64,000 nucleotides of DNA from Bacteroidales bacterium (GCA_017480245.1 JAFVBA010000004.1:112410-176409), one strand, 5' to 3'; shown: positions 8,346-17,785, counted from the stretch's first letter. The notes: generated by a model from the letters alone, not told the origin. A program made the numbers and translations.

Positions 8346-10079
8346 ATGGATACTTATTTGCTGATACTTGCAATTCAAACCGTATTGGTTTTCATAGGAT
8401 TGTGGAAAATATTTTCAAAAGCCGGTTACAAAGGATGGCTGTCACTTGTTCCTTTTTATAATATTTGGATAGCGACAAAGATAATTGACAAAAAATTTTG
8501 GTGGTTTATCTATATGTTGATACCGTTTATCAACGTGTTTGTGGTAATCCTTATCTTTATTGAGTTTGCTAAATGTTTTAATCACCGAGGGCTTGGATTC
8601 CAAATACTTGTTGCGCTGTTCCCGTGGGTAATGCTTCCGCTGATGGGCTTCAACAAGGACGTATATACCAATCCTAAGGACGCACCTGAGTATAAGGTTT
8701 CGGCGGCAAGGGACTGGGCTGACGCAATTATATTTGCCGTTATTGCCGCAACTATAATAAGAAGCATGTTTTTTGAAGCCTACAAAATCCCTTCGTCATC
8801 TATGGAAAAGAGTTTGCTTGTCGGCGATTTCTTATTCGTAAGCAAGATGGCGTATGGTCCCCGTGTACCGATGACTCCGCTTTCCGTTCCGCTAACTCAC
8901 CACACTGTGCCGTTGATTAACACAAAATCTTACGTTGAATGGATAAAACTGCCTTACCATCGCCTACCTGGTTTCGGTAAAATCAAAAGAGGAGACGCTG
9001 TTGTGTTCAATTTCCCTGACGGCGACACACTTTCAACCGCTTATCAGAGCAATCAAAGTTATTATTCCTTAGTTCGTGAATACGGAAGAGAGAATGTATG
9101 GAACAATAAGGGAAGATTCGGCGATATTATCGCACGTCCGGTTGATAAAAGGGAGAATTTCATTAAGCGTTGCATAGGTTTGCCTGGTGAAACACTAAAG
9201 ATAGAAGACGCAATTGTGTATATAAACGGACAAAAACTGCAATCGCCGAAAGATTTTCAACTTACGTATTACGTTAAAATAAAAGACGGATATTTCTTTA
9301 ACGAAAACGAATTGTTGAATATAGGAGTAAGCAAAGAGGATATGCAATTGATGGGATTTTATTGCTATATGAATTTGACAAAAGGGCAAATCCGCACTCT
9401 GAATGACAATAGATTTATACTAAATATAGAACCATTGAACGTAAATTCAGGAGATTATTCCCTTATTGTTGATGATAATACACCGTTGTACTGTCAGATT
9501 TTATTCCATCCTGAAACGCAGGACGTAAAATCTCTTTTGATGCAGGCAGGAGTTGATACCAATGCAATAAATTCACTTAAGAACTACCCTACTTTGCCGT
9601 TAAGCAGCGAGATTATCGGAAAAATCAAACAGATGGAGTATATTGAGGGCATAGAACCTGTAATTGCAATGAAGGGATTTAAAAACAGAGATTTGTATCC
9701 TTACAATGAGGCATACAATTGGAATATTGATAACTACGGCAGCGTAAAAATTCCGTCAAAAGGAATGAAAATCGCACTGAATGACGAAAACGAGATGTTC
9801 TATGGTCGTTGCATAAGAATTTTTGAAGGAAACACGCTTGAAAAACAAGGTAACAAATGGCTGTTGAACGGAAAAGAAGCAACGGAATATACATTCAAGA
9901 TGGATTATTATTGGATGATGGGCGACAATAGACACAACAGCGCAGATTCACGTTATTGGGGATTCGTACCTGAAGACCACATTGTCGGCAAAGCGTCATT
10001 TGTTTGGTTATCACTGAATAAAGACCAAAAGGGATTGAAAAAGGTGCGCTGGAAGAAACTTTTCAGAAAGGTTAAATAG
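8346..10079 (+). CDS. lepB: signal peptidase I, long form with N-terminal membrane domain
   Basis: Cleaves signal peptides of exported proteins at the inner membrane. Residues 1-80 hold two or three hydrophobic helices separated by GYKGWLSLVPFYNIW, a DUF5684-like membrane module that precedes LepB in many Bacteroidota. The S26 core starts after a further membrane helix (about 124-140). Catalytic Ser152 is in IPSSSMEKSLLVGD, and general base Lys274 in NFIKRCIGLPGE. Box E is present as MMGDNRHNSADSRYWG. Between boxes D and E there is an insertion of roughly 200 residues with no motif I recognise, which makes the protein 577 residues against about 320 for E. coli LepB. The regulator gene follows after 19 bases, so they may be co-transcribed. 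Confidence 0.93.
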   Translation: MDTYLLILAIQTVLVFIGLWKIFSKAGYKGWLSLVPFYNIWIATKIIDKKFWWFIYMLIPFINVFVVILIFIEFAKCFNHRGLGFQILVALFPWVMLPLMGFNKDVYTNPKDAPEYKVSAARDWADAIIFAVIAATIIRSMFFEAYKIPSSSMEKSLLVGDFLFVSKMAYGPRVPMTPLSVPLTHHTVPLINTKSYVEWIKLPYHRLPGFGKIKRGDAVVFNFPDGDTLSTAYQSNQSYYSLVREYGRENVWNNKGRFGDIIARPVDKRENFIKRCIGLPGETLKIEDAIVYINGQKLQSPKDFQLTYYVKIKDGYFFNENELLNIGVSKEDMQLMGFYCYMNLTKGQIRTLNDNRFILNIEPLNVNSGDYSLIVDDNTPLYCQILFHPETQDVKSLLMQAGVDTNAINSLKNYPTLPLSSEIIGKIKQMEYIEGIEPVIAMKGFKNRDLYPYNEAYNWNIDNYGSVKIPSKGMKIALNDENEMFYGRCIRIFEGNTLEKQGNKWLLNGKEATEYTFKMDYYWMMGDNRHNSADSRYWGFVPEDHIVGKASFVWLSLNKDQKGLKKVRWKKLFRKVK

Positions 10080-10098
10080 CAAAAAATTTCATTCGTTT

Positions 10099-10803
10099 AT
10101 GAAAAAGACAAGAAAAGGTAATATTTTACTGTTATCAAGTGATGAAACATTGCAGAGAGTTCTGTATTTATACTTCTCAAGAAAGTATTATAATGTGTTT
10201 TGTCCGCAAAATGCCAAAGAGTTGGAGCAAGTCAAGAAAAACAATGCCATAAGTTTTGCAATACTTGATGATGACAGTAAAATTGATTCAAACATAAGTT
10301 TATGTAATTCTCTTTTAGAATTTGACAATGAAATAGTTATCTACTTTATTTGCCAAAATACTGAAACAAAACATAAAGTAGAGACTGCAAATCCATTGTT
10401 CTTCACTATATTAAAGCCGTTTGCAATGAGAAATCTTCTTAGCAAGATGACTTCTACGGCAAATAAACTAAAAGATGAAGAAAACAAAATAACTACATTT
10501 AATATAGGCAATTACAAATTTAACTTGAGAACATCAACTCTTACATTCAAAGGAGAGGAACCTAATATAGAACAACACTTAACGAAAAAAGAATGTCAAA
10601 TTCTTCAGATTCTCGCTCAAAATACAAGAAAAATGGTATCAAAACACCGATTGCTTATGAATATTTGGAAAAAAGACACCTACCAAACCTCAAGAAGTAT
10701 GGATGTTTATATGACCCGTCTGCGTCATTACTTATCTTCAGACACTAATATCTCCATAGAAAACACTCATTCCTTAGGTTACTGCCTAAATGTTAAGGAG
10801 TAA
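10099..10803 (+). CDS. OmpR/PhoB-type response regulator, atypical receiver
   Basis: Probable DNA-binding transcription regulator of 234 residues. Residues 1-120 fold as a receiver-like domain: ILLLSSDE takes the place of the usual ILxVEDD, so the acidic pair that binds Mg is incomplete; AILDDDSK holds the likely phospho-acceptor Asp region and LKPF keeps the conserved Lys-Pro. Residues 135-232 are a winged-helix Trans_reg_C domain (LTKKECQILQIL, SRSMDVYMTRLRHYL, SLGYCL), very like RprY-type regulators of Bacteroidota. No histidine kinase gene lies next to it, so it is an orphan here. It sits 19 bases downstream of lepB and is convergent with the glycosyltransferase gene. DNA binding is well supported; phosphorylation control is uncertain. 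Confidence 0.85.
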   Translation: MKKTRKGNILLLSSDETLQRVLYLYFSRKYYNVFCPQNAKELEQVKKNNAISFAILDDDSKIDSNISLCNSLLEFDNEIVIYFICQNTETKHKVETANPLFFTILKPFAMRNLLSKMTSTANKLKDEENKITTFNIGNYKFNLRTSTLTFKGEEPNIEQHLTKKECQILQILAQNTRKMVSKHRLLMNIWKKDTYQTSRSMDVYMTRLRHYLSSDTNISIENTHSLGYCLNVKE

Positions 10804-10834
10804 TAAACAGAAATAAAGATTTTGTGCTTACAAT

Positions 10835-12778
10835 CTACAAGTTACGTAGATTTTTCAGTAATATATCCGCATCCGTTTTGATATTCCAATTGTTAGCATA
10901 CATCAAATTCAAACGGTGTGCTGTCTGTTTGTCAAGATTCTCGCTTTTAAGATTTTCACTTACGGAAAAAACGCCTTGTTTCAACTTCGGTAACTCCCCT
11001 ATTTTGATGTCATTGTTGTTATATCCTACAAAAGTCCGTTTAGATAAGAGAACAAAAACATCATCTTTCAATGCAACGAAATGTTTTTTGCAAAATACTA
11101 TAACCAATGGGAAAAATAGCAGAATAATAAGCGATAAAGACAAGTCAAACAGCCGTTTCTTTCTTTTGTTATCCTCTGAAGATATATTATTTACACTCAT
11201 CACATAAATATCTGTCGGAGTGTTTATCGTATTGCTGCCTATTATGAAATCCGTAACCTCAGGCGCTATGGTGAATCGCACATTGTTTTCGGACAAATCC
11301 GCCATCAATGAAATTATCTTACTTTGTGGCAACGATTTACTGCAAAAGATTACTTCATTTACGTGATAAATTCTTATAATATCCTCAATCTGCGAAATAT
11401 TACCTAAAAAATAATCTCTGTCTTCGTCATTTTCGCCGCTTACAAGACCGATAAATTCAGGTTTTAGGTCGGTTGAACGCAACAAATCGGTAACGCGTTT
11501 GGTTTCCTGCTTATCTCCTACTATTATATATGAAGATGAGTTTTCGTTTATCGCCCAATGCCCAGTTTTGATGTAATGCAAAAGGTACCTTTCGGCAAAA
11601 AGAATAAAGAAAGTGAGTATTGAACCCATTATAACCATTGCACGCGAATATCTTAAGGCTGCAGGCATAAGGGAATAGACAACCAAAATGGCTATCATTC
11701 CGAAAAATACTCCCGAAATCAATTTATTCGGTCGGAATTTGCCGTAACCTCCGAACAAATACACGCAAAACAACAGTATTATTATATATATAGGTATTGC
11801 GACCAAGACATAGTGCGGCGGATAGTAATCGGGCGTTCCCCAATAGTATGTTGCCCAAAATCTCTCCAACAAACAAAATCCTGCATACACAAGTAAGAAA
11901 TCCAACACGGGAAGTGCCGCTTTTTTGAAGATACGTGAGAAAAATGACAACGCTGCCCGTCCCCATATTGCGAATTTTATGATTAGCGAGAAGACTTTTG
12001 TCTGTTTTGACGATAGATGTTTTTTGGCGAATATGTCCATTGCGTTATAGAAAGTATAGACATAATTCAACGAACCCTTCTTCGTGCTTTCTCCTTTATA
12101 GTGAATGATAGAAGTATCTGCGAAATAATAGTTTTTATATCCCCCCTGAGTAATGCGGTATGACAAATCAATGTCCTCGCCGTACATAAAAAACGTCTCA
12201 TCCAACAATCCGACTTTATCAAGTGCCTTTTTGCGCATCAACATAAAGGCACCAGCTAAAATATCCACCTCATTAGTTTGTTCGTATGACAGATGCCCCA
12301 TATAATATCCGCAATACTTCTTGCTGTGAGGGAAAATCTTAGTCAGACCTGCCATCTTGCAAAAACAAACCCACGGAGTAGGAAAACCTCTTTTGCTTTC
12401 CTTAAGAATTTTTCCCTGTCCGTCAATCATTTTTACGCCCAAACCACCGGCATCAGGGTGTTTGTCCATAAAATTCAGACACTTTACGAAAGTATCTTCC
12501 TCTACTACGGTATCAGGATTTAACAACAGGACATATTCACCGCAAGATAAACGAATGGCTTGGTTATTGGCTTTGGCAAAACCTACATTGTCTTTGTTTT
12601 CAATAAGTTTTACTTCGGGGAATTTGGTTTTGAGCATATTGACAGAGCCATCTACCGAATTGTTATCCACAACGAAAATTTCGGCATCAATATTCTTTAC
12701 AGCCTTACGGACACTTAAAAGACAATGTTCCAAAAAGTGCTCAACATTATAATTAACTATTACGACAGACAGTTGCAT
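10835..12778 (-). CDS. GT2 glycosyltransferase fused to a polyprenyl-glycosylphosphotransferase-like region
   Basis: A 647-residue membrane protein for surface polysaccharide synthesis. Residues 1-270 are a family 2 glycosyltransferase: LSVVIVNYNVEHFLEHCL at the start, VVDNNSVDGS, LLLNPDTVV for the metal-binding acidic motif, and MYGEDIDLSYR. Several membrane helices follow (about 280-400), then a Rossmann-like domain (about 415-530, SYIIVGDKQET, VNEVIFC) as found in WbaP/CpsE-type initiating sugar transferases. The C-terminus begins like the bacterial sugar transferase domain (KKRLFDLSLSLIILL, about 543-560) and ends like it (ELPKLKQGV, MYANNWNIKTDADIL), but the catalytic middle is missing. 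Whether this part retains activity is doubtful. A promoter lies 30 bases upstream; a palindromic repeat separates it from the divergent neighbour. Confidence 0.85.
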   Translation of the reverse strand: MQLSVVIVNYNVEHFLEHCLLSVRKAVKNIDAEIFVVDNNSVDGSVNMLKTKFPEVKLIENKDNVGFAKANNQAIRLSCGEYVLLLNPDTVVEEDTFVKCLNFMDKHPDAGGLGVKMIDGQGKILKESKRGFPTPWVCFCKMAGLTKIFPHSKKYCGYYMGHLSYEQTNEVDILAGAFMLMRKKALDKVGLLDETFFMYGEDIDLSYRITQGGYKNYYFADTSIIHYKGESTKKGSLNYVYTFYNAMDIFAKKHLSSKQTKVFSLIIKFAIWGRAALSFFSRIFKKAALPVLDFLLVYAGFCLLERFWATYYWGTPDYYPPHYVLVAIPIYIIILLFCVYLFGGYGKFRPNKLISGVFFGMIAILVVYSLMPAALRYSRAMVIMGSILTFFILFAERYLLHYIKTGHWAINENSSSYIIVGDKQETKRVTDLLRSTDLKPEFIGLVSGENDEDRDYFLGNISQIEDIIRIYHVNEVIFCSKSLPQSKIISLMADLSENNVRFTIAPEVTDFIIGSNTINTPTDIYVMSVNNISSEDNKRKKRLFDLSLSLIILLFFPLVIVFCKKHFVALKDDVFVLLSKRTFVGYNNNDIKIGELPKLKQGVFSVSENLKSENLDKQTAHRLNLMYANNWNIKTDADILLKNLRNL

Positions 12779-12807
12779 TATGCTCCGTTTTTCTCAATTT
12801 GAATTTG

Positions 12808-12815
12808 CAAAGATA
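12808..12815 (-). promoter_or_regulatory. promoter -7 element of the glycosyltransferase gene
   Basis: Minus-strand TATCTTTG followed by CA, 30 bases before the ATG at 12778. Fits TAnnTTTG. Confidence 0.7.
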
Positions 12816-12825
12816 CAAAAAAATG

Positions 12826-12909
12826 AAATAAAGTGCCGTTTCGCTGAATTCTTTTTTGAAAAGAGTAAAATGTTTTTTGAAAACAATTTCGTAAAACGGC
12901 ACTTTATTT
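12826..12909. repeat. 86-bp palindromic element, copy A
   Basis: Arms AAATAAAGTGCCGTTT and AAACGGCACTTTATTT pair perfectly; the centre reads GAAAAGAGTAAAATG (loop in 'minus' orientation). It fills the space between two divergent promoters. Member of an eight-copy family in this window. Confidence 0.9.
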
Positions 12910-12921
12910 TCGTTATTTTTG

Positions 12922-12929
12922 TAACTTTG
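12922..12929 (+). promoter_or_regulatory. promoter -7 element of the TerB/DnaJ gene
   Basis: TAACTTTG followed by CA. Transcription would start near 12935, which makes the TTG at 12938 an unlikely start codon and supports the ATG at 12959. Confidence 0.7.
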
Positions 12930-12958
12930 CAAATTCATTGAAAAAACAAAATATTTTT

Positions 12959-13741
12959 ATGGGTGCTAAATGGATTGGGGCGTTAATCGGCTTTTTTGTA
13001 TCGGGAGGCAGACTTTTCTGGGCGTTGATTGGTTTTATTATCGGTTCATCGATAGATAGCAGAAAGGCTGTCGGTAGTTCCACGAACGAGAAAAAACGTA
13101 TTTATTTCATTGATAATCTCCTTGTTTTATTTGCTTTTGTTATGAAAGCAGACGGTAGGGTTACCAAGACGGAAGTTTATTATGTCAGAGCGTTTTTAGA
13201 GAAAAATTTCGGCACTGACGAAGCCAACAAAAAGATGTTGGAACTTCGTGATTTGTTGAAAGATGAAACGCTTAACTTAAGTAGTACTTGCAATAGTATA
13301 AACCGCCAACTTAACTACTCACAAAAACTTGAACTTTTGCATTTTCTGTTCAGTATTTCCTCTGCCGATGCTGAAATTTCTAAACAAGAACTTAACTTAA
13401 TCCACACAATAGCCTCGTATTTACGTATTTCCGCCTGGGATTTCGGCACAATACAAGCCATGTACTTCAATTCGCAATCCTCGGGCTACAATTACCAAAA
13501 TTCTTACGGTTCTTCACGGCAAACAACTCAGGCACAAATTGATAATGCTTACACAATACTTCAGGTAAATAAGGACGCAAGTAACGAAGAAATAAAAAAA
13601 TCTTACAGAAAACTTGTTGTAAAATACCATCCTGACAAGGTGGCGTCTTTAGGTGAGGAGATACAAAAACAAGCAAACGAAAAATTCCAGCAAATCAACG
13701 CTGCATACGAACTAATTAAAAAAGAAAGGAATTTTAACTAA
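12959..13741 (+). CDS. TerB-like and DnaJ-domain membrane-associated co-chaperone (DjlA-like)
   Basis: A 260-residue protein. After a short Gly-rich hydrophobic N-terminus (about 1-33, GALIGFFVSGGRLFWALIGFIIG) comes a TerB-like helical domain (about 45-170, with FAFVMKADGRVTKTEV) and a C-terminal J domain (about 195-258) with the Hsp70-stimulating HPD motif in YHPDKV. This order matches DjlA, a membrane-anchored DnaK co-chaperone. I start at the ATG at 12959: an in-frame TTG at 12938 lies only 8 bases past the promoter -7 box. The stop codon overlaps the next ATG by one base (TAATG), so translation is probably coupled to the VWA protein gene downstream. Confidence 0.85.
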   Translation: MGAKWIGALIGFFVSGGRLFWALIGFIIGSSIDSRKAVGSSTNEKKRIYFIDNLLVLFAFVMKADGRVTKTEVYYVRAFLEKNFGTDEANKKMLELRDLLKDETLNLSSTCNSINRQLNYSQKLELLHFLFSISSADAEISKQELNLIHTIASYLRISAWDFGTIQAMYFNSQSSGYNYQNSYGSSRQTTQAQIDNAYTILQVNKDASNEEIKKSYRKLVVKYHPDKVASLGEEIQKQANEKFQQINAAYELIKKERNFN

Positions 13742-15837
13742 TGTTTACCGAATATTCTTTGTGGTTTCTGCCACTTATATTACTTGCTGCATTCGGCTTT
13801 GCATACTTTGTTTATTTCTTTAAGCAAAAGAATAAAACGGCATTCACTGACAAGCAAAAATATCTGCTCTTTGCTTTAAGGTTTTTAGGAGTTTTCTTGA
13901 TTTTATTCCTATTGATTTCACCGGTTAAGCGAATAAAAAACAAGACAATAGAAAAACCTGTTGTAGTTTTACTTCAGGATAATTCTTCTTCGCTGTCCGC
14001 CGTAAAACAATCGGATTATTACAAAACGAAATACATAGAAAATTTGGATAAATTAAGTAACAACCTGTCCAAAGACTATAATATTGTGCGCTTATTACTC
14101 GGCAGTTCAACCGTTCAACTAAAAGACGAAGTAAAGTTTAAAGATACTTTGAAATTCAACGATTTCGCTACCGATATTTCGCAAGCTATGGAGTTTATTA
14201 ATGAAAACTTTTCTTCGGAAAACCTTTCCGCCGTGATGTTAGCCTCTGACGGTATTGCAACTCAAGGAAGAAATTTCTTGAATCTTGCAGATAATTTTTC
14301 CTGTCCCGTTTATACGGTTGCAATGGGCGATACTACCGTAAGGAAAGACGTATTGATTTCTGACATTCAATATAATAAGATAGCCTTTATTGATACCGAC
14401 TACCCTATTGAAGTAACCGTCAGAGCAGATAAAGCACTTGGTGAAACCTCTTCGCTTTTTATGGTTAAAGACGGCAAAACCACGCAGATAAAATCATTTT
14501 CCGTTGATAACAATGACTATTCCGTTACGGCGGAATTGAAAGCCACGAGCAAGAAAGCAGGAATAGAAAAGATAAGTTTCTATGTCAGTGAGATTAACGG
14601 CGAAAGTAACAAAGCAAATAACCGTAAGGATATTTTTATTGAAGTATTGGATGCGAAAAAGAAAGTTCTTATTACTTCAAATGCCCCACACCCCGATATT
14701 TCTGCAATAAAAACAGCACTGGGCAGCAACCAAAATTACACGATTGACGTAAATATTGCAGGCAATAACCCTAAAAATCCTGCGGATTATGATTTGGTTA
14801 TTTTGCATTCTCTTCCCGACAATTCGGCATCGTATAACACCATTAAGAATTTGCTTGACAAGGGAGTCAATCTGCTTTTCATTGTCGGACAATCAACAAA
14901 CATTCAATTGTTTAACGCTCTGAAGACAGGCATTCAAATAAACACTCTTTCCTCATCAACTAACAATGTTTTGGCATCCTATAACCCGTCATTTTCTTTA
15001 TTTACCGCTACGGAGGATTTAACAAATATTCTTAAGGATTTGCCTCCTATGATGTCAAATACAGCAAAATATAGTGTCAATAGCAATATCCAAACGCTTT
15101 TGTATCAAAAAATCGGTGCGGTATCAACAACCTATCCGTTGATTGCGTTTAATAATGATGCAAATTCTAAAATCGGGTTCATTTTAGGTGAAAACATCTG
15201 GCGTTGGAGACTTCAAAACTATTTGATTAACCAAACGACCGAGCAGATTGACGGTTTGATTTCCAAGACTTCGCAATTACTTTCCACAAAAACGGACAAA
15301 AACCGCTTCCGTGTTGAACATAAGGACGTCTATCAACAAAATGAGAACGTTATTTTCACTGCTCAGTTCTATAACGAGAGTTTTGAGTTAATCAATACGC
15401 CCGAAATAACCCTTAATATCCAATCACAGAATAATAACTCCACATACACTTTCGGTAAGAACAACAATGCTTACTATCTTAACTTGTCTTCTTTGCCTGA
15501 GGGCGAATATTCTTTCACTGCAAAGACTACATATAATAATAAGGAGTACAAACAAAGCGGCAGATTTGCGGTTTCTTCGGTCAATATGGAATTAACAAAC
15601 CTTGTTGCCAAACATTCCGACCTTTACACCTTGTCTGCTAAAACCGATGCGGCAATGGTACAGGCGGAGAACATAACGGATTTGCAGGAGATGATAAAAA
15701 ATAACGGCAATATCAGACCTATAATCCACGTAAGCACGGAAAATAGAAAATTTATTTCGCTTTGGTGGTATTGGCTTTTGATAATATTGTCGCTCGGCGG
15801 TGAATGGTTTTTAAGAAAATACTATGGAAAAATTTAA
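13741..15837 (+). CDS. membrane protein with VWA-like domain
   Basis: A 698-residue protein conserved in type among Bacteroidota but without a known function. Two N-terminal membrane helices (about 8-28 and 42-62) are followed by a von Willebrand A-like domain (about 70-220): VVLLQDNSSSLS resembles the MIDAS DxSxS, and MLASDGIATQG the later Asp-Gly motif. Next come beta-rich, probably Ig-like, periplasmic segments with ISDIQYNKIAFIDTDYP at the first boundary, and a glutamine-amidotransferase-like stretch (about 300-420, LVILHSLPDN). A last membrane helix (about 672-690) is at the C-terminus. It overlaps the TerB/DnaJ stop codon by one base, so both are made together. It resembles the Bat/BatA-like VWA membrane proteins in layout only. 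Confidence 0.75.
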   Translation: MFTEYSLWFLPLILLAAFGFAYFVYFFKQKNKTAFTDKQKYLLFALRFLGVFLILFLLISPVKRIKNKTIEKPVVVLLQDNSSSLSAVKQSDYYKTKYIENLDKLSNNLSKDYNIVRLLLGSSTVQLKDEVKFKDTLKFNDFATDISQAMEFINENFSSENLSAVMLASDGIATQGRNFLNLADNFSCPVYTVAMGDTTVRKDVLISDIQYNKIAFIDTDYPIEVTVRADKALGETSSLFMVKDGKTTQIKSFSVDNNDYSVTAELKATSKKAGIEKISFYVSEINGESNKANNRKDIFIEVLDAKKKVLITSNAPHPDISAIKTALGSNQNYTIDVNIAGNNPKNPADYDLVILHSLPDNSASYNTIKNLLDKGVNLLFIVGQSTNIQLFNALKTGIQINTLSSSTNNVLASYNPSFSLFTATEDLTNILKDLPPMMSNTAKYSVNSNIQTLLYQKIGAVSTTYPLIAFNNDANSKIGFILGENIWRWRLQNYLINQTTEQIDGLISKTSQLLSTKTDKNRFRVEHKDVYQQNENVIFTAQFYNESFELINTPEITLNIQSQNNNSTYTFGKNNNAYYLNLSSLPEGEYSFTAKTTYNNKEYKQSGRFAVSSVNMELTNLVAKHSDLYTLSAKTDAAMVQAENITDLQEMIKNNGNIRPIIHVSTENRKFISLWWYWLLIILSLGGEWFLRKYYGKI

Positions 15838-15911
15838 TATGCAATACGGCAAAATTAATGTGAGACTTTAATTTTAAGAAATGCCGTTTGAATGCGGACA
15901 GATAAGAAAAG

Positions 15912-17345
15912 ATGATAATGAATTTGAAAGAAAAGATAAATATTGATATTTTTAAATTAATAGGTAACGTTGCCGATTCTATGAATTTAGAAACCTACGT
16001 TGTGGGTGGCTATGTTAGGGATTTGATTATGCAACGCCCTTCAACCGATATTGATATAGTAACCATCGGAAGCGGTATTGAACTTGCAAAAGCCATTGCG
16101 GACATTATTCCTCATAAGAAAAAAGTCAGCGTATTCAAAAATTTCGGCACTGCGATGATACATTACCAAAGCGAAAACCGTGATTGGCAGGTGGAATTCG
16201 TAGGTGCAAGAAAGGAATCTTACCGCCGCGACAGCAGAAAGCCTATTGTGGAAGACGGAACGTTGGAAGACGACCAGAACCGCAGGGATTTTACCATCAA
16301 TGCTATGGCAATCTCGCTTAATGAGGCAACTTTCGGCAACCTTATCGACCCTTTTGACGGTCTTTTTGATATTAAAAGGCATATTATCCGCACTCCGCTT
16401 GACCCCGATGTAACTTTCTCGGACGATCCTCTGAGAATGATGCGTTGTATCCGCTTCGCAACACAGTTGGATTTCTCCATAATGCCCGAAACTTTCGATG
16501 CAATAGAAAGAAATAAGGAAAGAATCCGTATTATTTCGCAAGAACGTATCACCGAAGAGATTAACAAGATAATGCTTTCTCGTTTTCCGTCTAAGGGTTG
16601 GCAATTGCTTGACCGATGCGGGCTGTTGCAGATAATCTTTCCAGAAGTTACGGCACTCAAAGGCGTTGAAAGCGTAGGCGAACGCTCACACAAGGACAAT
16701 TTCAAACATACAATGGAGGTCTTGGATAATGTTGCCAAAGAGTCTTCTGATTTGTGGTTAAGATGGGCGGCATTGCTTCACGACATAGCCAAACCTGTTT
16801 GCAAACGTTTTGATGAGAAGACAGGCTTTTCATTTCACGGCCACGAAGTTAAAGGTTCCAGAATGGCGGAAAAGATATTCCGCAGAATGAAACTGCCGAT
16901 GACCGATCCGATGAAGTATGTACAGAAATTGATTTTCCTTCACCTGCGCCCGATTGCACTTGTTGAGGACGAGGTTACCGATTCGGCTGTACGCAGATTG
17001 CTTTTTGAGGCGGGCGATGATATAGACGATTTGATGCTTTTGTGTCATAGCGACATAACTTCCAAAAATATGTTTAAGAAGGCGAAATACATTGAAAACC
17101 TGCGCCTTGTTAAACAAAAGATGATTGAAATTGAGGAAAAAGACCGCATTCGCAATTTCAAAGTTCCCGTATCGGGCGAAGAGATAATGCAGATGTACGG
17201 ATTGGATCCTTGCAAAACGGTCGGCATACTGAAAGACAAGATAAAAGACAGTATTTTGGACGGCGTTATTCCTAACGACAAAGCGGCGGCATTGGAACTT
17301 TTGGACGCAGAAGCGCAGAAATTGGGACTGCAACGCAGAGATTAG
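15912..17345 (+). CDS. cca: CCA tRNA nucleotidyltransferase with HD domain
   Basis: Adds or repairs the 3' CCA end of tRNAs. It is a class II nucleotidyltransferase: VVGGYVRDLIM near residue 30 is the nucleotide-binding turn, DIDIV carries the metal-binding aspartates, RRDFTINAMA near 120 is the conserved active-site segment, and DDPLRMMRCIRFATQL the following motif. A C-terminal HD domain (about 245-380, LLHDIAKP) is attached, typical of bacterial CCA-adding enzymes with phosphohydrolase activity. Poly(A) polymerase is the alternative for this fold, but the HD domain and the phylum favour Cca. Two in-frame ATGs (15912, 15918) are possible; I give the first. The HU-like gene follows after 41 bases. 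Confidence 0.93.
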   Translation: MIMNLKEKINIDIFKLIGNVADSMNLETYVVGGYVRDLIMQRPSTDIDIVTIGSGIELAKAIADIIPHKKKVSVFKNFGTAMIHYQSENRDWQVEFVGARKESYRRDSRKPIVEDGTLEDDQNRRDFTINAMAISLNEATFGNLIDPFDGLFDIKRHIIRTPLDPDVTFSDDPLRMMRCIRFATQLDFSIMPETFDAIERNKERIRIISQERITEEINKIMLSRFPSKGWQLLDRCGLLQIIFPEVTALKGVESVGERSHKDNFKHTMEVLDNVAKESSDLWLRWAALLHDIAKPVCKRFDEKTGFSFHGHEVKGSRMAEKIFRRMKLPMTDPMKYVQKLIFLHLRPIALVEDEVTDSAVRRLLFEAGDDIDDLMLLCHSDITSKNMFKKAKYIENLRLVKQKMIEIEEKDRIRNFKVPVSGEEIMQMYGLDPCKTVGILKDKIKDSILDGVIPNDKAAALELLDAEAQKLGLQRRD

Positions 17346-17386
17346 AAGATAAGGCAGATATTAACATTAAAAAATACCCCTTTTAT

Positions 17387-17785
17387 ATGATAGAATACTA
17401 TATTAAAGAGCAGGAATTTAAGCAGTTCGGGGAGAATGAGAACAAAAAACGTTATTTTGCGCGTATAGACGAGAAGACGATGTTAGATACCGACGAACTT
17501 TGCCAACGTGTAGCGGACTGTTCCACTTTGGCAAAACCCGAAATGCGTTTGGCAATAGATATGGCTTGCGATATGATATATGAAGCGTTGAAAGGCGGGC
17601 GCAGTGTGAGGCTCGGGGATTTGGGAGTGTTGCATCCGACGATAAAATCCAAGATTTGCGAGCGTAAAGAGGATGTAACAATAGACACTATAACCGATAT
17701 CACCTGTTCTATCCGCCTTTCAGAGAAATTAAAAAAGGCTTTACGCAACGAACACGTGAGAAAAATCACGCTTCCTAACAGTTAA
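17387..17785 (+). CDS. HU-like DNA-binding protein (Bacteroidota histone-like family)
   Basis: A 132-residue member of the HU/IHF-like family common in Bacteroidota. The N-terminal part (MIEYYIKEQEF) is the extra strand typical of this branch; the core has the helix RVADCSTLAKPEMRLAIDMACDMI cut here into its recognisable parts ADCSTL and LAIDM, then the beta-arm region GRSVRLGDLGVLHP, the HU signature, and a short C-terminal arm. It would bend or coat DNA. It lies 41 bases after cca and immediately upstream of the 22-bp word ladder at 17.8 kb; whether it binds there is unknown. No other gene for a partner subunit is nearby. Confidence 0.85.
   Translation: MIEYYIKEQEFKQFGENENKKRYFARIDEKTMLDTDELCQRVADCSTLAKPEMRLAIDMACDMIYEALKGGRSVRLGDLGVLHPTIKSKICERKEDVTIDTITDITCSIRLSEKLKKALRNEHVRKITLPNS

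Noticed and set aside
16041-16604. 187-codon minus-strand frame opposite cca
   Set aside because: It is the mirror of a well-supported gene and has no recognisable domain.
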